Below, piece by piece: positions 55,288-63,548 of a DNA stretch of 64,000 nucleotides. Both the position numbers and the translations under genes were made by a program. The notes under the pieces were generated by a model that worked only from the letters and a program-made list of their open reading frames with translations, was not told the origin of the DNA and did no database searches. The stretch is from assembly GCF_036226745.1 (NCBI RefSeq), contig NZ_CP109013.1, forward strand, positions 7,874,001-7,938,000. Reading direction: 5' to 3'. Source of the DNA: Streptomyces sp. NBC_00683. Lineage in GTDB: Bacteria > Actinomycetota > Actinomycetes > Streptomycetales > Streptomycetaceae. Numbering within the stretch: position 1 is the first letter of the stretch; every line of letters begins with the position of its first letter.

Positions 55288-55295
55288 CAACGTTG
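55288..55295. promoter_or_regulatory. LacI-type operator copy 3 (CAACGTTG)
   Basis: GCAACGTTGGAAC, 43 bases before the LacI start codon, a position suiting autoregulation. Confidence 0.6.
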
Positions 55296-55337
55296 GAACA
55301 TGACGTACGCTCCAGGTGCCGAAGGAGGGGGGATCAC

Positions 55338-56354
55338 GTGGCAGGCAGTCGCCTGAAGGACGTCGCGGAGCGCGCCGGGGTGTCGATCAAGACCGTGTCG
55401 AACGTCGTCCGCGGTGAGGCGAAAGTGGCCGACAGGACCCGGGAGCGGGTCCTGCACGCCATCGCGGAGCTGGACTACCAGCCGAACGCCTCCGCCCGCC
55501 ACTTGCGCACCGGACGCAGCGGCATCATCGCGCTCGCCGTCCCGGAACTCGTGTCGCCCTACTTCGCGGAACTGGCCGCGGAGGTCATCGCAGCCGCGAA
55601 GAAGCGGAGCTGCACCGTACTCATCGAGGACACCGGCGGCGACCCTGCCGAGGAGCTGCGCATCGCCTGCGGGCTCAGCGATCCGCTCATCGACGGGGTG
55701 CTGCTCAGCCCGCTCCGGCTCGACGAACAGGTTCTCGGCGCCCGTGAACGGCGTGTCCCACTGGTCCTGTTGGGCGAGCGGTCCTACGAGATCCCCGCCG
55801 ACCATGTACTGATCGACAACGCGGCCGCCGCCCGCGAGGCCACCGACCACCTGCTCTCCCTCGGCCGACGCCGTGTCGCTGCCATCGGGCAGCCCGCCGG
55901 ACTCGCCCACGCGACGACGGTCCAGCGCATGCACGGCTACCTGACCGCGCTGCACGCGGCAGGGGTCCCGCACGACCCCCGACTCGTCCCGGACACCCGG
56001 GAGTTCACACGCCGAGCGGGGGCGGAGGCGATGCATGCGCTGCTCGCCCTGGACGACCCGCCGGACGCCGTCTTCTGCTTCAACGACCTGCTGGCCTCGG
56101 GCGCGCTGCGCGCAGCGCACGACCAGGGCGTACGGGTGCCCCAGGACCTGGCCATGGTCGGCTTCGACGACGTGGAGGAGTCCCGCTACAGCGTGCCGTC
56201 CCTGACCACCGTCGCTCCCGACAAGCGGGGCATCGCCGAGCTGGCCGTGGACGCGCTGATGCGCAGGATCGACGCGGGCGCGATGGCGCCACACTCGCGA
56301 CTCACCGCGGGGTTCGAGCTGGTGGTACGGGAGAGCACCCGCCCGGCGCTCTGA
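55338..56354 (+). CDS. LacI-family transcriptional repressor
   Basis: The protein has 338 residues from a GTG with AAGGAGG nine bases upstream. The N-terminal LacI helix-turn-helix is VAGSRLKDVAERAGVSIKTVSNVVRGEAKV and the hinge helix follows; the remainder is a periplasmic-binding-protein-like effector domain (IIALAVPELVSPYFAEL to VGFDDVEESRYSVPSLTTV). It is transcribed away from the ABC transporter genes and presumably represses them until the imported sugar or a derivative binds. Three CG-centred palindromes between the genes fit LacI recognition. Confidence 0.93.
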   Translation: MAGSRLKDVAERAGVSIKTVSNVVRGEAKVADRTRERVLHAIAELDYQPNASARHLRTGRSGIIALAVPELVSPYFAELAAEVIAAAKKRSCTVLIEDTGGDPAEELRIACGLSDPLIDGVLLSPLRLDEQVLGARERRVPLVLLGERSYEIPADHVLIDNAAAAREATDHLLSLGRRRVAAIGQPAGLAHATTVQRMHGYLTALHAAGVPHDPRLVPDTREFTRRAGAEAMHALLALDDPPDAVFCFNDLLASGALRAAHDQGVRVPQDLAMVGFDDVEESRYSVPSLTTVAPDKRGIAELAVDALMRRIDAGAMAPHSRLTAGFELVVRESTRPAL

Positions 56355-56509
56355 CCGTCAAGGGCCGTGATCGTCACGGGCCTGCCCTCGGCACCGGCTC
56401 CCGCGCCGGCTGCGCGGCGCGTTCCTGCCCGCGTGCTTTACCGCTGTGCCGACAGACCCACTCCGTTTGCGGAGCGATCGACATCGAGTTTGAGTGGAGA
56501 CGACCCCTC

Positions 56510-56630
56510 ACGCGCACCGGGAGCGAAGAAGCTGCTGGTCGCCCACGGCTACCAGCCGGAGTTCCGCGCCCGTCCACTGCGCCGCACGATCGACTCGCGC
56601 CACCGCACCATCCGCGGCGCAGCCGCCGAG
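56510..56630 (+). pseudogene. Remnant of a Clp-type AAA+ ATPase C-terminus
   Basis: One forward frame encodes KKLLVAHGYQPEFRARPLRR followed by TIDSRHRTI. This matches the small C-terminal subdomain of ClpA/B/C proteins, whose usual form is G-[YF]-D-P-x-[YF]-G-A-R-P-L-R-R-x-I-x. No Walker motifs or other Clp sequence precede it, and a LacI gene ends 150 bases upstream, so this is a short fragment of a lost gene, perhaps left by a rearrangement. Confidence 0.5.
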
Positions 56631-56730
56631 GGCGGTAGCCCGGACCCCGATCAGGCCTCGTCCGGCAACGCATCCTGGCGGGCGTCGGGATCATTCGCGG
56701 CGCCCGCCCGGGCAACGCAAGGAGAGAACG

Positions 56731-56895
56731 ATGGCGCATCACCACCACAAGTCCAACAAGCAGGTCGAGGGCGACCCGGACCAGGGTCACGGACGCGGCA
56801 TGCCCAGGCGACCGGACGAGAAGCGACTCGCCGAACGCGTCGAGGAGGACCGCGAAGAGGCCGGTCTTCCTCCCGAGGAGCACACCTCGGACTAG
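56731..56895 (+). CDS. Small hydrophilic His-rich protein
   Basis: This 54-residue protein begins MAHHHHKSNKQVEGD and ends in a Glu/Asp-rich tail (KRLAERVEEDREEAGLPPEEH). AAGGAGAGAACG precedes the ATG, a strong ribosome site, so it is probably real. The four His near the start could bind metal. Function and family are unknown to me. It sits just after the Clp remnant. Confidence 0.55.
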   Translation: MAHHHHKSNKQVEGDPDQGHGRGMPRRPDEKRLAERVEEDREEAGLPPEEHTSD

Positions 56896-56975
56896 TACGG
56901 CAGCAGCGACGCGCCGGATGCGACCCACGGGCCGCGTCCGGCGCATCGTCACGGCGCGACCGGCCTGGCGCACGC

Positions 56976-57200
56976 CTATTGCCGCCCGGGATCCTCGGGA
57001 AGTCGGTCCAGGGCTGCCGAGACATCGGTGAGGCGGGCGGTCTCGGCGAGGGCGCGGGCGATGACCGATCCCGGCTCCCGGGCGGTGATCACCCGCCCGA
57101 CCGGCAACGTCCGGGCGGGCTCGGCCATGGGTACGGCCCGCATGCCGTGCGGGACTCCGAAGACATGCCTGTGCCCAGCCTCTCCTGCATCGCGAACCCG
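56976..57200 (-). pseudogene. Possible remnant of a regulator C-terminus
   Basis: The minus strand reads GMRAVPMAEPARTLPVGRVI followed by TAREPGSVIARALAETARLTD and ends in a stop, with codon usage like coding DNA but no start or N-terminal domain. The pattern is loosely like the end of a LysR-type effector domain, and LysR genes often stand divergent from FUSC-type genes. I am not sure of the family. Confidence 0.25.
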
Positions 57201-57348
57201 CCTTTCGGGCGGTGCAATTCCCGCCGCCGGCCCCGACCCGCGCCCTACGACTGCGGCGATCCATGACCCGACCGGCAGAGGAGCCAGGTGATATACACCG
57301 CGTATGTCCCGTTTTCGCCTGCGTCTCCCCGCTGTGATCGGGAGTGAC

Positions 57349-59079
57349 ATGAGGCGTTCGGCACGGCAGGTGGGGCGCGCTCTCTCTCCGCGTGGCGCGC
57401 TCGCCCTGCATAGCGTGGACGGCGCCCTGTCCTTCGCGCTGCGCGCCGCTCTGGCCATGGCGTTGCCGGCGCTGCCGATGGCACTGGCCGGGCATGCCGA
57501 TCAGGCTGTCTACGCCATGCTGGGCTCCTTCACCACCACGTTCGGCCGCAATCTGCCCTATGCGCGTCGCGCCCGCGTGCTCGCACTGGTCGCGGTGGCC
57601 ATGACCGCGTGTGTGGGCTGCGGTTCGGCTCTTGCCGTGTGGGCACATCCGGGTGACACGGGATCCGCCGTGGTGGTCGTGGCCATGGCGGTGGTGGCAG
57701 GGATCGCGAAACTCGCCTGTGACGCCGCGCGCCTGAGCGGGCTCGGCGCGGTGCTGCTGCTCTTCTCCTTCGCCGTTGCCGCCAACGGCTCACCGGCTCC
57801 GGCGGACATCCTTCCCCAGACCGCGCTGGCCGCATCGGGTGCGGCCGTCGCCTGGGTGCTGGCCGTGTCGGGCTGGTTCGTACACCCGGACCGTCCGCGC
57901 CGTCTGGCCGTGGCCGCGGCTCTCCGCGAACTCGCGGAGCTGCTGGAGGCCATCGGCGAAGGGAAGGGCGGCGGACTCGTCCGCCACAGGGCGACCGCGG
58001 CCGTCCTGGAGGCGTACCGGACACTCGGCCTCATGCCGCCGACAGCCGCCGAACTCGGTGGCCGGGGCGACACGTGCGTTCGTCTGACCGACCTCTCCTG
58101 GTCGCTGCTGAACGGTTCCACCCGCCGACGGCCGCAGGACCCGACCGCCCTGGCACGGCGCCTGCGGGACCAGGCCCGCCTCCTGGTGAGCCGCCGTCGA
58201 CGGGAACCGCGGCTGCTGCCCGAGCTGCCGCTCCCGCCCGTGGGCACCCTGGCCGGCCCGGTCGCCGTCGACGACCAAGAGCGCGCTCCCACCGGTTCCA
58301 CGACCCGGCGCGACGCCGAACTGCGTGCCTCCGAACTGGTGACGGGGCAGCTCCACGGACGCCCCGGTCGCACGTCGGTCCTGCTCGTCCCCGCCCTGCG
58401 GATGGTCCTGGGCACCGGACTGGCGGGAGGGGCCGCGCTTGTGCTGGGCCTCGGCCACAGCTACTGGGCCGCGATCTCCGCCGCCGCGGTGCTGCACTCG
58501 GTCAACGTCCGTACGGCGACACAGCGCGCCATCCAGCGCACGCTGGGCACGGTCGCCGGACTGACGCTCGCTCTCGTGGTGCTCGCCGCGCGCCCCGATC
58601 CGGTGGTGCTCGTCCTGGTGATCGTCCTTCTGGAGTTCCTGCTGGAGTACGTCGTGGCCCGCAACTACGGTCTCGGCGTCGTCTTCCTGACACCCCTGGC
58701 GCTGCTGCTGACCGATCTGGCCGCCCCCTCGGCGGCCGGAGCCCTCGTCGAGGACCGGGCGCTGAGCAGCGTGCTCGGGATCGTCATCGCGCTGGGCTGT
58801 GCGCTCGTGGTGGTCCATGACCACGCAGCGGTACGGGCGGAGCGCGCGCTGGCCGCGTGCACCGAGGCGTCGGGGCAGGCGGAACGTGCCCTGGACGGAC
58901 AGGCCGAGCCATCGGTCCCGGTCGTCCAGACGCGCCTGGCGGCGGCCGTCGTGGAGTTGCGCGAGGCCGACGACGCCGCGGCGGGCGAGCTCTGGCCGGC
59001 GGAGATCGATCCCACCGAACTCGCCGCCGCGGAGCAGCGTGCCTACCTTCTTCTGGAGCGGCTGGTCCGTCCCCGATGA
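57349..59079 (+). CDS. FUSC-family membrane protein (aromatic-acid-exporter-like)
   Basis: The protein has 576 residues from ATG 57349, preferred for GGGAG five bases upstream; an in-frame ATG at 57304 would add 15 residues. It has two blocks of about six hydrophobic helices (residues 25-155 and 360-490) separated and followed by cytoplasmic helical regions, the FUSC/YccS/AaeB layout. The second block contains LGHSYWAAISAAAVLHSVNVRTATQRAIQRTLGTVAG, a family hallmark. Relatives export aromatic carboxylic acids by proton antiport; the substrate here is unknown. It is convergent with the FdhF-like gene. Confidence 0.85.
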   Translation: MRRSARQVGRALSPRGALALHSVDGALSFALRAALAMALPALPMALAGHADQAVYAMLGSFTTTFGRNLPYARRARVLALVAVAMTACVGCGSALAVWAHPGDTGSAVVVVAMAVVAGIAKLACDAARLSGLGAVLLLFSFAVAANGSPAPADILPQTALAASGAAVAWVLAVSGWFVHPDRPRRLAVAAALRELAELLEAIGEGKGGGLVRHRATAAVLEAYRTLGLMPPTAAELGGRGDTCVRLTDLSWSLLNGSTRRRPQDPTALARRLRDQARLLVSRRRREPRLLPELPLPPVGTLAGPVAVDDQERAPTGSTTRRDAELRASELVTGQLHGRPGRTSVLLVPALRMVLGTGLAGGAALVLGLGHSYWAAISAAAVLHSVNVRTATQRAIQRTLGTVAGLTLALVVLAARPDPVVLVLVIVLLEFLLEYVVARNYGLGVVFLTPLALLLTDLAAPSAAGALVEDRALSSVLGIVIALGCALVVVHDHAAVRAERALAACTEASGQAERALDGQAEPSVPVVQTRLAAAVVELREADDAAAGELWPAEIDPTELAAAEQRAYLLLERLVRPR

Positions 59080-59108
59080 CGCGACGCCCGGCCTGCGCGC
59101 CCTTCCCC

Positions 59109-61421
59109 TCAGGTGGCAGGACCGATGGTCACCTTGACGTGCTTCATGAGCGGCTGGTCGCTCTGGGTGCTGTAGTCACCGAGTGCGCACAGCACGTTCA
59201 TCTCGGGCATGTAGCCGGCGGCGCAGCCACGGGGAATGTCGTACGGGATGGCGAGGTAGCCGTTGAGGAACCGCCGGCTGCCGTCCTTGGCGGTGCTCGT
59301 GATGTCCACGGGCCCGAGGTCGGCGATTCCGCGTTCGCGCATGTCGGCCCGGTTCATGAAGACGAGCGTGCGCAGGTTCTTGATGCCGCGGTAGCGGTCG
59401 TTGTCGGAGTAGATGGTGGTGTTCCACTGGTCGTGGGACCGCATCGTGCCCAGCGCCAGGGTGCCGGGGGCGGGGACGACGTCGGGCAGGACGGCGGTGG
59501 AGAACTCGGCGCGACCGGACGGGGTGAGGAAGACCAGTTCGCGGGCGGGCTGCTTGATACGGAAGCCGAGGGGCAGGCGCACCCGGCGGTTGAAGTCCTC
59601 GAAGCCGTCGAGGGCCTTGGCCATGGTGTCCCGGATACGGTCGTAGTCCTCGATGTACCACTCCCAGGGCGTGGCGCTGTCGGGCAGGGCAGCGCGGGCC
59701 ATGCCCGCGACGATGGCCGGCTCGGACAGCAGGTGCGGTGAGGCGGGGCGCTTCATGCCGATCGACATGTGGACCATGCTCATCGAGTCCTCGACGGACG
59801 TGCTCTGGATGCCCTTGCGCTGATGGTCCTTCTCGGTACGGCCGAGGCAGGGAAGGATGAGTGCCTGCCGGCCGTGGACGAGGTGGCTGCGGTTCAGCTT
59901 CGTGCTCACCTGCACCGTGAGGTCGCAGCTGCGCAGCGCCGCACAGGTGACCGGGGTGTCGGGCGCGGCGAGGGCGAAATTGCCGCCCATGCCGACGAAC
60001 ACCTTCACGTCGCCGCGCTGCATCGCCTCGATGGTCCTGACGGTGTCCAGGCCGTGTTCACGGGGCGGCTGGATCTCGCAGACCTCGGCGAGGCGGTCCA
60101 GGAACGCGTCGGTGGGGCGGTGGTCGATACCGCAGGTGCGGTTGCCCTGTACGTTGCTGTGCCCCCGCACGGGGGAGGGGCCGGCCCCCTCCCGGCCCAG
60201 ATTGCCGCGCAGCAGGAGCAGGTTGACGATCTCCCGGACGGTGTCGACGCCGTGCTCGTGCTGGCTCACGCCCAGGCACCAGCTGACGATGCTGCGGTCG
60301 GCCTCGCCGTACACCCGGGCGGCTTTCAGGATGTCGGCGCGACTCAGCCCGGACTGGTTCTCGATCTCCTCCCACGGCGTGGCCTCGCACAGCGCGCGGT
60401 ACTCCTCGAAGCCGGCGGTGTGGCGGTCGATGAACTCCTGGTCCAGGGCCTTGGGGTCGGTCGTGGACTGCTCCAGGACCGCCTTGGCCATGCCGCGCAG
60501 CAGAGCCATGTCGCCGCCGATGCGCGGCTGCAGGTTCAGGGTGCTGGTCCGCGTCGTCTTGAGGACGGCCATGTCCACGAAGTCGTGGGGAACGATGGTG
60601 CGTGTGGCGGCGGCCTCGACCAGCGGGTTCACGTGCACGATCTGGGCACCGCGATGGAAGGCCTCCGCCAGTGCGGTGAGCATCCGGGGCGCGTTGGAGG
60701 CGGCGTTGACCCCCAGGATGAACAGCGCGTCGGCGCTCTCCCAGTCCTTGAGGTCGACCGTTCCCTTGCCGGTTCCCAGGGCCGCCTGAAGGGCGCGACC
60801 GCTGGCCTCGTGGCACATGTTGGAGCAGTCCGGCAGGTTGTTCGTGCCCAGTTCACGGGCCATCAGCTGGTACAGGAACGTGGCCTCGTTGCCGAGGCGG
60901 CCGGAGGTGTAGAACGACGCCTGATTCGGGTTGTCCAGCCCGCGCAGCGCGCGGCCGACCACCTCGAACGCGTCCTTCCAGGTGATCGGGACGTAGTGGT
61001 CCGACACGGGGTCGTAGACCATCGGCTCGGTCAGTCGCCCCTGGTTCTCGAGGTCGTAGTCGCTCCAGCCGGACAGCTCGGTCACCGAGTGGGCGGCGAA
61101 GAACTCGCGTCCGACCCGCTTGCGGGTCATCTCCCAGGTGACGTGCTTGATCCCGTTCTCGCAGATGTCCAGGTGCAGCCCTTTGGTGTCATCCGGCCAC
61201 GCGCATCCGGGACAGTCGAACCCGGTGTTCTCATGGTTCATGCGCATGATCGCCCGTGGGCCGTCCACAAGAGCGCCCTCGCGTACGAGGAAACGGGTCA
61301 CGCTCTTGGCCGCGCCCCAGCCCGCCGCGGGGTGGTGGTAGGGGCGAAACTCCGGTTCCCCCTGGGGAGTGGGGCCCACCGCGGGCTCCGGACGTTCCTG
61401 GTCGTCACTGTTGGCGCTCAC
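59109..61421 (-). CDS. FdhF/YdeP-family molybdopterin oxidoreductase
   Basis: The protein has 770 residues from GTG 61421 with GGAAG upstream. The N-terminal Cys pair CPGCAW lies near residue 70, and NNLPDCSNMCHEASG at the molybdenum site offers Cys as the metal ligand where formate dehydrogenase H has selenocysteine. Further blocks are GVNAASNAPRMLTALAEAF, CLGVSQHEHGVDTVREIVNLLLLRGNLGREGAG and the C-terminal molydopterin-binding domain (NTTIYSDNDRYRG, FMNRADMRERGI). The family is widespread in streptomycetes, and its true substrate is not settled. No electron-transfer subunits are adjacent. Confidence 0.85.
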   Translation of the reverse strand: MSANSDDQERPEPAVGPTPQGEPEFRPYHHPAAGWGAAKSVTRFLVREGALVDGPRAIMRMNHENTGFDCPGCAWPDDTKGLHLDICENGIKHVTWEMTRKRVGREFFAAHSVTELSGWSDYDLENQGRLTEPMVYDPVSDHYVPITWKDAFEVVGRALRGLDNPNQASFYTSGRLGNEATFLYQLMARELGTNNLPDCSNMCHEASGRALQAALGTGKGTVDLKDWESADALFILGVNAASNAPRMLTALAEAFHRGAQIVHVNPLVEAAATRTIVPHDFVDMAVLKTTRTSTLNLQPRIGGDMALLRGMAKAVLEQSTTDPKALDQEFIDRHTAGFEEYRALCEATPWEEIENQSGLSRADILKAARVYGEADRSIVSWCLGVSQHEHGVDTVREIVNLLLLRGNLGREGAGPSPVRGHSNVQGNRTCGIDHRPTDAFLDRLAEVCEIQPPREHGLDTVRTIEAMQRGDVKVFVGMGGNFALAAPDTPVTCAALRSCDLTVQVSTKLNRSHLVHGRQALILPCLGRTEKDHQRKGIQSTSVEDSMSMVHMSIGMKRPASPHLLSEPAIVAGMARAALPDSATPWEWYIEDYDRIRDTMAKALDGFEDFNRRVRLPLGFRIKQPARELVFLTPSGRAEFSTAVLPDVVPAPGTLALGTMRSHDQWNTTIYSDNDRYRGIKNLRTLVFMNRADMRERGIADLGPVDITSTAKDGSRRFLNGYLAIPYDIPRGCAAGYMPEMNVLCALGDYSTQSDQPLMKHVKVTIGPAT

Positions 61422-61694
61422 GACTTCCGACCTTCCACCATTTGGGCGCAGGGTGACAAAACGGCGCTTTCGGGAAAGGTATGTCCGTCGCCCCGGGCAC
61501 GCCACTCGGCACTCCCGGCGCTGCCGGACCTGCCGCGCTGCCGCCCGGCCGACGCGCGGATAGCCTGAGGGCGCCCCTTGTGCCGGCCTTCGATGCCATG
61601 GCCCGGGGGAAGTCGTACGCGTCCGAGCCGTGGTCGTACGGGAAGGGTGAACCCTTCACCGGGCTGCCGAGGCAGCCCTCTCCGCGAGGTCCCG

Positions 61695-62333
61695 ATGAAC
61701 CACTGGTCAGTACTCTCCGCTGTTCCCCGACTTGTCGGCGCGGCAGTCCTCGGGGCGGCCGTCGGCGCGGTGGTCGGGGTGCTGACCGCCAACACGCCGC
61801 TGGGCGTCCTCGCGGGCATCGCCGCGGCGCTGACGGCCTTCGTGGTGGTGGGGTGGATCGTCCTGTGGCCCATGAACGCCGCAGTGACCCATTCCAACGT
61901 CCGGCGCGAGGAATTCCGGCCCGTCGCCGAGGAGCTCGCCGTCGTCGGGTCAGCCCTGTGCGGGCTGCTCGGCATCGTGGTGCTGCTCCTGGTCGACGAC
62001 GACGACCTGAGCCACGCCGCCGCCGCCACGGCGCTCTGCGGTGTGTTCATGGCCTGGGCGGCGCTCCACCTGATGTACGCCACCCGGTACGCGTACATCT
62101 ACTACGTGCCGACTGCGGGCGGGATCGACTTCAACACCGACGACCCGCCGCAGTACAGCGACTTCCTCTACTTCAGTTACAACCTCGGGATGACCTACCA
62201 GGTCTCCGACACCGACGTGTCCAGTTCCATCATCCGTGCGGTGGCCCTGCGGCACTGCCTGCTGTCGTACGTGTTCGGCGCCAGCATCCTGGCGACCACG
62301 ATCAACCTCGTCGCCGGAATCGTCACGCGTTGA
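61695..62333 (+). CDS. DUF1345 membrane protein
   Basis: This 212-residue protein has about four or five helices ([71 protein letters not shown] and a C-terminal one). The conserved [40 protein letters not shown] stretch and the HCLLSY motif define DUF1345. Function unknown. GAGG precedes the ATG. The 273 bases before it, up to the oxidoreductase start, show no other feature. Confidence 0.85.
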   Translation: MNHWSVLSAVPRLVGAAVLGAAVGAVVGVLTANTPLGVLAGIAAALTAFVVVGWIVLWPMNAAVTHSNVRREEFRPVAEELAVVGSALCGLLGIVVLLLVDDDDLSHAAAATALCGVFMAWAALHLMYATRYAYIYYVPTAGGIDFNTDDPPQYSDFLYFSYNLGMTYQVSDTDVSSSIIRAVALRHCLLSYVFGASILATTINLVAGIVTR

Positions 62334-62351
62334 TACGGGGAGGCCGGCGGG

Positions 62352-63299
62352 TCAGGGGCGGCTGGTCAGGTAGCCGCCCATGTTGGTGAAGTACTCCGTC
62401 GCCGGCAACTCCCGGCCGTCCTCGGTCCGTACGCGTGTCACGGCCAGGCCGTGGTTGCGGCCCGTGCGGGCGTCGGCTCCGGCGACGATCACCACGCCGT
62501 CGCCCTCGCGGTAGAAGATGCGGCCGGGCGTACCGCCGTAGCGGCCCTCGGACACCACTGCGGCGAGGACCTCGAGCCGCTTGCCCTTGTGGAAGGCGTA
62601 AGCGCTGGGGTACGGCTCGGACTGGGCGCGGACCAGGCGTTCGAGGTCCTCGGCCGGCCAGTTCCAGTCGATCCGGATGTCCTCGGCGGAGCGCTTGTGG
62701 AAGAAGGTCGCCAGGGAACGGTCCTGCTTGGTGAACTCCGTCTGTCCGGACGCGATGAGCGCGAGTGCGCCGGTGGTGACCGGGGCGATGAGGTCGACGG
62801 TCTTGTGGAACAGGTCGGTGGCGGTGTCCGTCGGGCCGACGGCAACCGCCTCCTGCCGGACGATGTCCCCGGCGTCCAGTTCGTCGTCCATCATGTGCGC
62901 GGTGACGCCCACCTCGGGCTCGCCGTTGATGAGGGCCCAGATCAGCGGGGAGAAGCCGGCGTACTTCGGCAGCAGCGAGTCGTGGACGTTCAGCGTGCCG
63001 TGCCGGGGGAGGCCGAAGATGCGCGGGGGGATCCAGGTGCGCCAGTTGTTGGCGACGATGATGTCCGGGTCGGCCGCCTTGAGGCGCTCGAACAGTTCCT
63101 CGTCGTCCGGACGGTTGCGGATCAGGACCGGGACGCCGTGCTCCTCGGCGAGGTCGGCGACCGAGTCGCTCCAGATCTTCTCGTACGCGTGCTCACTCTT
63201 GGGGTGTGTCACGACCAGCACCACGTCGTGCTCGGAGTCCAGGAGGGCTTGCAGGGTGCGGTGCCCCCAGGTCTGGTATCCGAACATGACAACCCGCAT
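62352..63299 (-). CDS. cchA: Formyltransferase of a hydroxamate siderophore pathway (CchA-like)
   Basis: This 315-residue protein of the methionyl-tRNA formyltransferase family opens MRVVMFGYQTWGHRTLQALLDS and has HGTLNVHDSLLPKYAGFSPLIWALINGEPEVGVTAHMMDDELDAGDI with catalytic Asn, His and Asp of the formyltransferase fold, then a short C-terminal domain. In coelichelin biosynthesis such an enzyme formylates N5-hydroxyornithine from formyl-tetrahydrofolate. It is divergent from an ornithine N-oxygenase gene, sharing an iron-regulated promoter. GAGGAGGAA precedes the ATG. The assignment to coelichelin rather than another formyl-hydroxyornithine siderophore is inference. Confidence 0.82.
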   Translation of the reverse strand: MRVVMFGYQTWGHRTLQALLDSEHDVVLVVTHPKSEHAYEKIWSDSVADLAEEHGVPVLIRNRPDDEELFERLKAADPDIIVANNWRTWIPPRIFGLPRHGTLNVHDSLLPKYAGFSPLIWALINGEPEVGVTAHMMDDELDAGDIVRQEAVAVGPTDTATDLFHKTVDLIAPVTTGALALIASGQTEFTKQDRSLATFFHKRSAEDIRIDWNWPAEDLERLVRAQSEPYPSAYAFHKGKRLEVLAAVVSEGRYGGTPGRIFYREGDGVVIVAGADARTGRNHGLAVTRVRTEDGRELPATEYFTNMGGYLTSRP

Positions 63300-63337
63300 G
63301 GGGTTCCTCCTCAGGGTAGGGACTGGTCGTTGGTCAG

Positions 63338-63356
63338 TAAAGCAAGCCTTACCTTA
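63338..63356. promoter_or_regulatory. Iron box, weaker copy
   Basis: This 19-base stretch, containing AAGCCTTACCTTA, matches the streptomycete iron-box consensus (TTAGGTTAGGCTCACCTAA, read in reverse) at about 12 of 19 positions. It lies 39 bases before the formyltransferase start, a plausible DmdR1/IdeR site. Confidence 0.5.
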
Positions 63357-63442
63357 GTATGCAACGCGATGGCGTGAAGCCGTAGTTGGCGGGAGCTCCT
63401 GCGACCGCCCGTCCGGCCTGCCCTATCGACAGCTCCACGGGA

Positions 63443-63461
63443 TTAGCTTAGGCTTACCTAA
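63443..63461. promoter_or_regulatory. Iron box (DmdR1/IdeR operator)
   Basis: TTAGCTTAGGCTTACCTAA matches the consensus TTAGGTTAGGCTCACCTAA at 17 of 19 positions. It lies 88 bases upstream of the ornithine oxygenase gene, so expression should rise under iron starvation. Confidence 0.85.
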
Positions 63462-63548
63462 ATTCCAGCGGGCCGCTTCGTCGGCGTGCTCACATCCCGT
63501 ACCTTCCCCCACGCCTGACAGGCGGCTTCCCCGCACGATGGGAGTGAC

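Noticed and set aside
56363..56382. Hairpin after the LacI gene
   Set aside because: The arms (GGCCGTGA with TCACGGGCC) are imperfect and short, so I do not list it as a terminator.
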